Source: Onchidella celtica
Taxonomy: Eukaryota; Mollusca; Gastropoda; Systellommatophora; Onchidiidae
Assembly (NCBI GenBank): GCA_963931925.1
Contig: OZ007571.1
Span: 36,002,233-36,066,232, forward strand
Direction: 5' to 3'
DNA length: 64,000 bases
Part shown: one piece after another, positions 44,801 through 56,800 of the stretch
Numbering within the stretch: the first letter of the stretch is position 1
How the letters are laid out: every line of letters starts with the position of its first letter
Program-made: the position numbers and the translations under genes
The notes under the pieces: model-generated
The model's input: only the letters and a program-made list of their open reading frames with translations
The model's database searches: none
What the model was told of the DNA's origin: nothing

Positions 44801-47800
44801 ACACCAAGTGCACTAGATCTAGTCCTGTGCTGCCAAAAACGCCCACACAACTCCCAGCATATATATACGACCTGTTTATTTCTTTTTGCAGTGCCAGCGG
44901 TGACAGGTGGGGGGAGGGGAGTGAACAAAGAGGATGACCCTTGACTTCCATATCATGAGCGTGGAGTGCGATGCATAAGCTCACGGCAGTAAAAATACAG
45001 AGTGCTATAGACCGTATGACCCAACCTTCTTTTTTTCTCTCACAAAAACATTTCTGTGCCGTTGATACTAGGCCTTGACCTAGATCTCTCAGTTAACTGT
45101 TGTACTGTGTCTATCAGTATCATCACTTCTACTGAAGATACGGTCAGGTCACGGTTAAAAAGTAAAACACTGCGTATTTGATGTATAGCTATAGTGTTGA
45201 CGGCCACTTATATTCTTTTTATCCGAGCACGTTGAGGCTGTGGAACTCTTTGCCGGAGGACCTAAAATTGTGCAGTAGCCTAGACTCTTTTAAGACAAAA
45301 TTAGAAAAGCACACGTTGAGAGCTAGCTACTGAACAGGCTGCATAGATATACTTATAAACCCAGTGATAAGATTGGTTGATCTGCTCATGGCCACAATCA
45401 AGTGTTTTTATAAGTTTTTATAAATCTAATCGACTCCCGCTTCTTACACCCTTATATGTATATAAATTTTTAACTCCCAGGGACACGGGCCGAGTCGATT
45501 TTTATTGCGCACTGGTGAGATACTCAAATCTGAGAAAACCAGTTTTAAGGAAGAAGAAGAAGAAGAAGAAGTAACTCGCCGATAGCAAACGGTTGCCATG
45601 CAACTGCTTCACACAATGATACTGGAGGAACTGGTGAATGTATGCCAATAATTAGAGGAACAAGGGACATAATTGCGTTACTTATTGGATACGTTTCCCA
45701 TAAGGGTGATGTTTGATCTCCCGTGCTTATGTTTTTTGTTCTCTTCCATCACTAATCTGGTCGACCGCGATTCAGCCGGTCCCACTGGTGTCAAGATATT
45801 AGGATTGCACTGTGTAAATTTCTTTCTCTGTCTCTGTAATTTCTTTCTCAACATCTAACTCTCCATGAGTCGTGCCCTTGCCGCTCATTTCCCTTTTTTC
45901 TCTTTCTTTCCGTTGTTTGTTTACAAGACGTGCTGCACTGCGTTTGCGCGTCAACGCCTTGCGCACCCCCTTGACCATTATCTTATAATTTTGAACATTC
46001 TCCCCACCTGGACTCATAACCAATTTAGGATGTCCACTCAAATACTCAATCCGTTCATCTCATCATATCATCAAAACAAAATATTCAAAGAAACAAAACA
46101 TTAGTCACTTCCTGGACCAAATTGCAACAAACATAATTAATAACCAATTCCCAGTATTTTCACCTAGATGTTAAATGTACACAGTTACTTTCACCACCCT
46201 TCTTTGTAGGGATTTGTAATTCAGATGATACCTGAAATTGAAAATCACAAGTCTAGTTTCTCAGGGGGCTTTGCCTTTCTACCTGCTCTAGTGTAAACTG
46301 AGCCTGGTTGGTTATCAGAAGATGTACCTCTAGGCCAAGCACTATCTCTTGAATAAGTGGCTTCGGGGCTAGATATAGGCCCATCTGCTTGCCTCTCTGT
46401 ATCAAACAGCTCTAACTTGTGGAGCTTTTGTAAAGCTCTTGTCACTTTACCCCTGGTTGTTTTCAGTTCTACTGCTCTGATCAGCCTATCTTTTCCCACA
46501 AATGTCTTAGTTACAACACCAAGTGCCCACTGCAGTCTAGGCTTCCCTTCTTCTCTTATCAAGACTAAAGAGCCAATTTTCACATCATTGTTTGGCTTCT
46601 TCTGTGCCATAGGTGGTAAGTTTCTAATGTAACTGTCCTGCCAAATGTTCCAAAACTGATTGACCGCCTGTGACTGACATCTTTCTCTCAATGCAAGATC
46701 ACTCACCTCTTCACAATATTCATCCACCATGACAAAACTCAATGCTGAGCTTCTTCCTATCAAAAAGTGGGAGGGGGTGAGGGGGTTCCCAGTATCCCCA
46801 ATGTAGGTGAGTGGTCTAGAATTGATACAGGCCTCTATCTCTTGTAAGACAGTTTCCAACTTAACCCTTGATACCTGAGTTTTTCCCAGACTCTTCCTCA
46901 AAGCCGATTTTACTGACCTTTCCCACCACCCTCCCCACCATGGAGCCAAGGGGGCACTGAATTTCCACTCTATACCCACATACTCTAACTCCCTTTGCAG
47001 TAAGCCATGAGCTGCTCTAAATGTTTTTGCATTGTCAGAGTAGATTATTGAGGGTTGGCCTCTCCGCGCAGCAAATCTCCTAAAAGCTAGTATGAAATCT
47101 TCAAGGGATATAGAATCAACCAACTCAACGTGAACCGCTCTTATCACTGCACATGTGAAAAGTACGATGTACAGCTTTTTGTCAGGATTGTCAGAACAAT
47201 AGAGAGGGCCAGCATGATCGATGCCCACAACCGAAAACGGAGGTGCTTTCTTGACTCTGTCCACCGGAAGAGGTGCAATGGCTTGTTCGCATGGTCTTGC
47301 ATCTTGTCTTTGACAATCAAAACACAATTTGCATATTTTCTTAGCCAATGTTCTCACCGATAATATCCAAAATGAATTTCTGAGTGATGTGATCAAAGTA
47401 TTCACTCCGGCATGTTTCATCAAGACATGTCTGTTCTTCACTATGAGATAGGAAACATGGCACTTGGGTAGGAGTATTGGGTGTTTCTCATCATACAAAA
47501 GTGTAGGAGCTAATGTAAGCCTGCCTTGTATCCTCAACAGTCCATCCTTGTCAATAAATGGGGAAAGCTTGTAGACGTGAGATGTTTTCTTCACAGCCAT
47601 TTCGCGGTCGAGGGTTGTCAGTTCTTCGCCAAAATGTTGCTTTTGAACACAGCGCAATAAAGTGGTCTTTCCTGTTTCTAATTCTTCTGGGGTAAATTTA
47701 TTGGACTTGTTTCTTGTTTGCCCTGCACGTCTGTTGCGTATAAATCTTAAAATCCATGTCATCACTCGAACAAGCTTTCCAATGTCAGAGAAGCGATCAT

Positions 47801-50800
47801 AGTCAATCAGGCCCCGGCAATCCAGGTTTGCATTGATCAGAACTGTCCCCTCTTGTCTTTCCTCTTCGTCCATCTCGGGCCATACTATCTTTTCATTGAC
47901 TTCATCAGGCCTTGCTTCATCCTCTTTCAACCACGTAGGTCCATGCAGCCACAAATCCGATTGTGTCAATTCTTGTGCAGTCACGCCCCGGGTCAACAAA
48001 TCTGCCGGGTTTTCCTTTCCGGGGCAAAATTTCCATCTTTCTGGATTTGTGTGTTGCTGAATCTCTTGCACTCTGTTCCGAACAAACTGCTTCCATTTTG
48101 TGGCATCACTCTTTATCCAACTCAGAGTAATCTGAGAGTCTGACCAGCATGTATAGGAAAGGTTGGTATCATCAATCTGAAGCGCTGACGCAACAAAGGC
48201 CAACAGTCTTGCAGCTAAAAGTGCAACCAAAAGCTCCAGTCTTGGAAGAGTTATCTTTTTTAGCGGAGCTACCTTCGTCCTGGATGTGACCAAGGTTACA
48301 AAGACTTTGTCATCGACAAGTGTCTTCAAGTACACGCAACATCCATACGCTTTTTCAGAGGCGTCTGAAAACGCTATTAGTTGTTTCTCAGATGTTCCAT
48401 TCCATGCCACTGGTGAAATGCACCGAGGGATTTTCCAGTCCTGGATACAACTGAGGCCACCTATCCAGCTGTTCACACGTTCTTGGAACTCAATAGGTAG
48501 AACATCATCCCACCCAAAGCCTCTCCTCCATGCCTCTTGAAACAAAATCCTCAGCGTTATGCTAAAGGGAGTCAAAAATCCCAAAGGATCAAACAGTCTT
48601 GCTGTGATACTCAACAATAGTCTCTTAGTGAACAGACCAGGCTCTAGAGAAGGGAAAGCCCTAAAGATAAAACTATCTTCCTCTGTAGTCCAAGAGAGTC
48701 CCAATACCTTGACTGTATTGATGTCACCGAATACTTCAAATGTCCTGGTGAATTTTTCCTTCGCTGCTCGACAATTTGTAGCCCACTTCGTGAGTGTGAA
48801 ACCGCCTTGCTGCATCACATTCCCAACTTCTGTCATCATCTTACAGACTTCTTCTTCAGAATCAGCCCCTGTCAACCAATCATCCACGTAAAGATTAGCC
48901 TCCAACTCTCTGGTTGTTGTCGTTGAATCAAACTGCGATAAGTGAAACTTTAGAGTAGCATTCAGCAGGAAAGGGCTTGCTGCGTTGCCGAAGGTAACTC
49001 TGTTGAACCTCATAGTTCTAATTTTCTTGTTAACGTCCCAGAGGAATCTATGCACATCTCTGTCAGACTTGTGCAGGTTGATCATCAAAAAAGCCTTCTG
49101 TATGTCTGCCATGAGTCCAAATTGCCATCTCCTGAACCGTAGTAAAATCTGAACCAAATCAGGAATCAGTTTTGGCCCTATCTCCATACAATCATTCAAG
49201 CTAACTCCGATATCGCCTTTGCAAGATGCATCGAAAACTGGTCGCACCTTTGTGGATAGACTCTCCTCTCTCACGACTGGATGATGGGGTAGGTAAAAAA
49301 TAGGATCATCAGTCACCATGTCTTTTTCTTGAACTTCTTGGATGATTTCTGATTTTTCCAACTCTGTAAGTACAGCATCATACCTTTCCTTCAAGTCTTG
49401 GTCCTTTTCCATTCTTTTGGTCAACCCCTTCAATCTTTTTTCAGCAATTTCTCTGTTGTCCATCAATAAGCTCTTGGACTTCTCACTCTTCCATGGCAAT
49501 TTGACCGTGTATCTCTCTGCCTCAAATCGTATCTCTCTTTCAAAGTTTTGCAATGTCCTGTTTTGGAGGATGTCTTCTTTTTCTACGGGACTTATACCTA
49601 TTGAGTCCAATTCCCACATGTTTCTTACCTCTTGCTCTGACATTCCTGTCTGACAAAATAAAATCTGACTTTTAAGGGTTTTCAAGTGTGATCTTACCTG
49701 ACCCTCATATGACCCTGAAAGCATCCACCCAAAGACTGTTTTCTGAGCCACCAAACCCTCTGAGCTTGTTTTTTGAATTTTGATCAGAGGCCAGTACCAG
49801 TCAAGACCAATCATAATGTCTACCTTTACAGGTCTACCCTTTTCATAATTCTCTTCAAGAGGAATAGAACTAAAGTTTTTCAAAATGTCCACTGGCACTG
49901 GTGCCCTAAACATGGTGGAGCAAATAGTCTTCATACCAATCAGCCTGATTTTTACTTCACAAGCATCAAGCTCATACACCTCTTTCTCTCCCTTTCTCGA
50001 CCCATTCTCTCCAAAACGACAGTACGCCAAGGACTCTTTCCCAACCCGTTTCAAATTCAATTTCTTAGCACAGTCTAAAGTAACAAAGGATCTATCTGAT
50101 CCGCTGTCAAACATGATGTTGACCTCAGCCCCTGCTATTTTACTTTTCACTACTTGCATGACAGTTGTCTTGTAACTGGTTCTTGTGTAGGAGACTCCTA
50201 CAAGAGCTGGATCAGCACCAGATCCGACAGCTCCCTCACCATCCTTGTTCATATTTTTCAAACACAAAACACTGTGGTGGTTCCCCTTGCAAAAATAGCA
50301 CACTTTAGTACAATGTTTTGCCAAATGTTTCCCCAGGCATACAAAGCACAAACCCAAGTCTCTAATTTTCTGTTTTCTGCCCTCAAAATCTAGATTTTTC
50401 AGTTCTCTGCATCTATCAGAATAGTGTGTTCCAGAGCAAAACGCACACTGTCTAGTTTGCTGCCCACCCGAAAGCAAGCTGCAGCAGTTCCCGTCTTCTT
50501 CCTCCCCTCCCACTGTGGCTGCCCCTTCACTGGGAGTCCTAGGCCAGGTACTGTGGTTGCACTTCCTGCCCCTGAGCCAAATGTCTGCGAGTGCTCCCGT
50601 CTCTGGATCTCGTCATACATAAATTGGAGAAGGAAGTCCAGGTCACCCTCGTGCCCCTCTCCCACTCTCGCCCATTCCAGCCTGATGTTCGACGGTAGCT
50701 GGTGCAGGATAAGAGGTGTAAGAATGACGCCATAGTTTTCACCGCCAACACCCAGGCTCTGTAAACTTCTTACTCGTGTTTGGATTTCGTCGTGTAGTCG

Positions 50801-53800
50801 CCACAGGTTGGGTGGTGACGAGCTGTCTTTCGCAGAAGATGAAAGATTTGTCTGTAACAGTTTCTGAATGTGCGAAAAAATGATTCTCTCTGGTCTGCCA
50901 AACCTCTTCAGAAGAATCTCTTTGGCTGCTGCGTAGTTCTCTGCGGTCAGTGGTAAGCCAGAAACAGCAGCGGCTGCCTCGCCCTGAAGAAGGGACTGTA
51001 AGTACGTAAATTTGTTAACAACTGGGACGTCGGTTTCATCAATCACAGCCCGAAATTTGTCCAAAAATGTCTGCCATTCGGTGTAGTCACCCCCAAATCT
51101 TGGTAGCTCTAGCTTTGGAAGCCTTGCTGTGGGACGACGAGGGTTGTTGGCAGCTGCAGAATCCCTCAAGGCGCCAGCTTCTGAAGCGGCCTCTGTGTTC
51201 TGATTTTCCCTTGTCATAATTTTCAATCTTTCTTTAGCCTCTACTAAAACTTTTCTCTTCTCATCTCTGAATTCTGCAGCAACATCAATATCTTCCTCTA
51301 ACCTGACTAATTCTATTTTACTCTCAACTAAGGCCTGAGCCTCATCTAGATTTTGCATTCTTTTATCAAAATCTTCTATTTGTTCTAACAGTTCTGTTTG
51401 TGATGTTTCTTTTTGCAACGTCTGCTGCAGTCTATTGGTTACTCTTGTGAGCCAACATTTGGCCGCGCTTCTCTTTCTGCCGGCCCCTTCCATATTGTAT
51501 GGTGGCCACTCTAGCTAGTTCTCTAGATCTATCACTGGGTGACGTCTCACAACTGTCAACCCTCCACAACTCTTGACAACTTCTATAATATCTAAAGTCG
51601 CTGTCCCGGGTTTCGGCACCATGTAAATTTCTTTCTCTGTCTCTGTAATTTCTTTCTCAACATCTAACTCTCCATGAGTCGTGCCCTTGCCGCTCATTTC
51701 CCTTTTTTCTCTTTCTTTCCGTTGTTTGTTTACAAGACGTGCTGCACTGCGTTTGCGCGTCAACGCCTTGCGCACCCCCTTGACCATTATCTTATAATTT
51801 TAAACACACTGTATCATTCTGTGGCCAAAAAGGTGCCACACTAAACCACAGCTGGATATCGATGCTGTGTCTGCCTATCACATGCTGGTGAAGGTTTGTG
51901 TTTATGCTTATATGTAATGATGAACAGTCAGCACCAATATAGTTTAAATATTACTAAGGCAGTCTGCCCATGTAAATGTTGAATGCTGTTGACAGAATAC
52001 TCACTGTTTGTCCCAAGGCTTCTCAGCAGGTAGACAGAGGTGACAGTCGGGAACCACTAAGAAACGACAAAAATCACGATGTCATTAGGCATGTACTTAA
52101 ATTTGATTCCTTTCATTTGGCACAGTCACCCCAGATCTGTCAAATCATATGGCATATCCACATTTCATCCATCCTGCCCAAGGCTAATATAATTGAGAAG
52201 TGCATCATACAAACATGCTGGTCAACCAAGTGCAATAACAAAGCAACTCCTTCTTCCCCACTAGAAGGTGCAAAGTGGCCGTTGTCGTGCTGACGCGCTG
52301 TTAAACCCAAACTCAAACTTCCCCACTAAAGCAATGAACAAATTATGCAAAAAGCAGACATAAAATAATGTTGGTGACTGTAGATTGAGCGGCCTTTCTG
52401 AAAAAAAGTAGGAAAACCCCAAACAGAAACTATCTGTACAGATAATTTATGTGTAACATGTTAGCTGTGAACCAGACCAAGATACACAACAACATTCACT
52501 CTAAAAACCAAAAGATCAGAAAATCAACAGAGCGCGGCAAACATACATCCGTGGCTGATAAATGTAAGAGGTTCGTACACAGGTTTGTAAGAAAATACAT
52601 GTATAACACACGGCTGTTTAAATTGCTTGGAAAGCGGTATTCTAGTTGCCGATCGGAATCCCCCGCCGACCTCCCGCGATGCGGTCATAAATCACCTGTC
52701 AGCCGTGTGCACATCCGTGAAGGCATGCCATCCCTGGTCAAGCCTGTGTAATACGATTCCACCAATTTTCGCATACCTTTGCAGCGCGATATCTTCCGAT
52801 CTAATAATGCTACAGCACCATGCGAGATCTCATTTTAAACGTCAGGATTGTACCAACAGGACGATATAACTTTTGCTGCTTACTTTTCAAGATTGTTGAT
52901 TTTATCGGCTATTTCCAGTGTGTGTTTTTTAGATTTTGGAATTTGATTTTCAACACTAGTTCTCTTTAATCGTCAATATTTTGCACGGGCCGCCTTTGAT
53001 TTCCATATAAAATCAATATTTCGAAAGTGTAAAGGCTAACCTCTAACCCGTGCAAGTTTGGTGTATGTATAGGTTCTGTGTGATTTGTTTACGATTTTTG
53101 AAAAAGTTGTGCGACTCAATCGAGGTGCTTCTGTGCCATTCTTTGTTTGTTTGCCGCCTGTTATTAGCAGCTTGTGTGAAAAATATTGCAAAATGGAGCA
53201 CCATGAAGAACATATCCACGTTGAGCGCCTCCACGAACTGTGTCGAACATGTGGTGGGAGGACACTTACCAAACAGCAAAAACGGCAAAGGCGGAAAGCA
53301 AAGAAATGCAAGGACTTTGAGAATGACATTTTGCTTGCTTTTGGTGTATCCATCACCGGCGACTTGAATCATATTCACTCCTCAACTATTTGTTATTCGT
53401 GTGTGGCCGTGATAGGAAACATCAAACGCCATGCCTTCAAAGGTAGTATTGTTAACGCCAGGAAGTTGGCCCAAGGAAGTTCACATTTATGGACTGAATT
53501 TCAGCCACACACGAGGGCCGCAGATTGTGTATTATGTGCACAGTATTTAAAGACTAGTTTGGGGAGTAGACATGTTTCAAATGACTCCACACCACATCAA
53601 GACAGAGACCAAACAATAATTTCCACAGCAGCAGCAGCATGTTCAACTACGACATTAGAGGATATAATCCCTTCGCCGATAACACAAAATTCAACATTTG
53701 AGGAGACAGCACCAACACAAACGATTGCATGTACAATACAAGACGCAATCCATCGTGACATAACGGAAGCCACATCAGCTACATTACATGACACATCCAA

Positions 53801-56800
53801 CCTATCAATGACCTGTAGTACAACATGCGAGGACACAACGCTAACAGAAAACACACCGTCATCTAGCAGTGGCCTTAATGAGGCAGAGTTGAGCGGCCCC
53901 CCATTGCTACATCAACGCCACACAAACCTACAAAGGTTATGGTAGACAGCAACACCTCACCGGCATTTAAACACGACAAGTTATTTTCCCAGTCATTCGA
54001 ATTGTCCCCAACACGGCCACTTACACAAGAAGAACATAAACTTCACACACATTTTGTTAGGAGACGATTGAATAATTCAGAAACAAACATTTTCAAATGC
54101 AAGACAGGAGGCCAACCTATACTATTAGCCAAACTAACAAAAACAAATAAAGAAACATCTCTAGCCAAAGAAACCACCAAAAGAAAACGCACACATTTGC
54201 TTTCTACCATTAGGACTAGCATAGCGGGCTCATCACAAGACAGTATTACCACACAACATGCATCAGAACTTAGACAGGTCAAAACAGCGACACGAAAGAA
54301 TATTTGTGAGGAGGCAGGCATTAAATTAAAACCACAAATGAGCAGCCAGTCTGTGATGGCAATGAAGGAAGCTACAGATCTAACATGGAGCCAGTTACGT
54401 TAACAAAGACGGTATCTTAAAGAAGCTGGCCTCATGTTGCCAAATGAGCAAGAACAACGGAAAGCCATGGAAGATCTGGCAGCTGACATTGTCACAGAGA
54501 TGGAGGATTTTATTGACGCCGATGGACAGACACACCGCGCAGCATTCGGGAAGGTTTCAAATCTATCAGATTTTGTAGTCAACATCTTAGACAAACAGAA
54601 ACAAAATGAGACACTCACGTGGCACGACTCCACCATTCCACAGGATGAAATTTGGGTTAAGTTTGGGGGGGACCACGGCAAAGATAGTTTAAAATTTACT
54701 CTTCAAATAGCTAACACACAAAAAGCCAATTCAAAACACAACACATTTCTAGTTGCAATGGCAAAAATCAAAGACAGCTATGAAAACCTTGAAACATGTA
54801 TGTCTGTTTTACAACCTCAACTTGCAGAGCTTTCAGCACTAGTATGGCAGGGCAAGAAAATAGTTTTATTCCTTTTTGGGGATTATGACTTTCTTGCTAA
54901 AATATATGGACTCTCTGGTGCACAAGGCACATACCCATGTCTGTGGTGCCTGGCGCCAAAGTCCCACATGATGAAATTACAAACACATGACTCTCCAGCC
55001 CGCTCTTTGGCCACCATCAAACATGACTACAAACGTTTCAAAGAGGTCGGCTTAGGGCTGAAGAAACGTGCGCCGTTTTCACAATAGTCTCCACCTCCCA
55101 ATGCTAGATGTAGATCCAAGCCATGCTGCTCCGCCATATCTTCATATTTTGTTAGGTATTGTGCTGAAACACCATCGCCTGCTTGAAGAGGCTGCACATG
55201 AAATCGATGTGCAGTTGGGCTTACAAGCAGAAGATGAATGCAAAGGTGTGTCTGCGTCAGTAAAATCCTATGGAAGCAACTGGCCAAAGGCTGAGGGACT
55301 CGAAGAAAGAATTCGGTTCCTGCAAGGTTGTGTGACTCTGACTAATGATGAAGAAGAGAGAAGCCGTTTTCAGGAGAAGCTCTCAGATGCAGAAGAAGAG
55401 TTACTCAACCTTGATTTCGAGCCCCTCAGCCCTAGGTCAGGGCCCATCTGCTCACAACTAGACAACATTCTTGACAAACACAACATTACACCCCAGTCAT
55501 ACCATAGCCGTTCATTCATCGGAAACCACTGCCACAAATACATCACTGCCAAAGTTTTTAAGACATTACTTTGTTCATTATCAAGAAAACACAGGAAAAC
55601 ACACACAACCAGAGCATACTGACCATGGCTTTCGTGTTGCGGGACAAATTTAATGAAATAAATGAAGCATACGCCAAAGTTCACACATTAATATCACATG
55701 GAAAACCTGTGCCACCTAACAACATTCCACACATTCAAACTTGGATTACTAGGTACATGGAATTATTCAGATGTTCTTTCCCCAATAAAATCATACCTAA
55801 GCAACATATTCTAGAGAAGCACTGCCTTCCCTGGATACAGAAATACGGGTTTGGTATGGCACTGCATGGTGAGCAAGGGGGCGAGCTCATTCACGCTTCT
55901 GTGGCCAAGTTAGAAAGACGGGCAGCAGCCATCAAAAACATGCAGCACCAACTTCAACTAGTCATGCAGTCACAACATCTACAAACCTCCCCAGAACTCC
56001 AAGCATGTGCTCCACCAGTGAAACGAAGGAAGACAAAATCTTAATCTGTGACATTATTTATAATTTTATAGACCCATTCATTGTTTTTGATTATTTGTGA
56101 ATTTGTGATAACATATGACTGGTTAAGTGCAGGCGTGACATGACACTGACAGTGAGGCCAACGGAAAACGATCGTCAAACTCGAATAACTCGACACTGGA
56201 TATCTATACATGAATGCAGTCATGTGAGTTTTGAAAGTTAACCTATTTCTCATGCTGTGTGATGATTTCACCTCATTCGATGGGGCCAATCATATCTAAT
56301 TTCATATCTGAAATTTATGAACAATGTACTCATTTGAGGAAATATTGTATCATTTTGTGCCTCTATATCTCTACTACGATGTTGAATACATTTCTATGGT
56401 TCACTGTATACATTTACAATATATCGCTAAGTTATTATGTGTTTACAAAAGTATGACATATGGGCTGATTTGGGTGTGAGACTGCTTTGATTACCGATAA
56501 AAAACAGCGAGTCAGAAGCGCTAAACGGGCTCCGGGAAACCCCCCCTAGAATCGAGGTCGCTGACCCAGTTAACGAGGTCGCGACCGGGTCAGGTCACCA
56601 ATAGCGGGGAGGCCGCTCGACTGGGCTCGGCAACTAGAATACCGCCTCTTAACAGCCGTGAACAGCGAATTGCCATTAACTCACTATTGCCAACACTGCA
56701 TCAATATTTGTATTTGTATTTGTATTTGTATAACTCTTTAATCCCATTTGGGAAATTTTGCCTTTGTGCCATTGCAGCCCAGTTATAACTGGAGCAGGCA

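Larger units (their letters stand above)
45813..51806 (-). mobile_element. Full-length BEL/Pao LTR retrotransposon
   Basis: A 5994-bp element in sense orientation within a MUTYH intron. Its two 185-bp LTRs differ at one visible base, and the target duplication is CACTG (45808-45812 and 51807-51811). It has a primer-binding site directly after the 5' LTR, gag and pol frames without breaks, and a polypurine tract. Protein content (DUF1759-type gag; Cys-rich knuckles, peptidase A17, RT, RNase H, integrase in that order) defines BEL/Pao. Near-identical LTRs and open frames indicate a young copy. Confidence 0.95.
52609..56660 (+). mobile_element. N-RAG-TP-like DNA transposon (RAG1 N-terminal homology), decayed
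   Basis: A 4052-bp element antisense to MUTYH. Both ends start CACGGCTGTT (inverted) and share an 18-base inner block. The flanks repeat AACA (52605-52608 and 56661-56664), a 4-bp target duplication. The interior codes a protein with the zinc-binding N-terminal region of RAG1, followed by frames with a DDE-transposase layout. This combination was described as N-RAG-TP in Aplysia and linked to Chapaev and Transib. One in-frame stop and at least three frame changes show that the copy is probably dead. Confidence 0.85.

Noticed and set aside
53050-53378. Other frames overlapping the RAG1-like region on both strands
   Set aside because: They lack the cysteine pattern and are shadows of the 53193-53945 frame.
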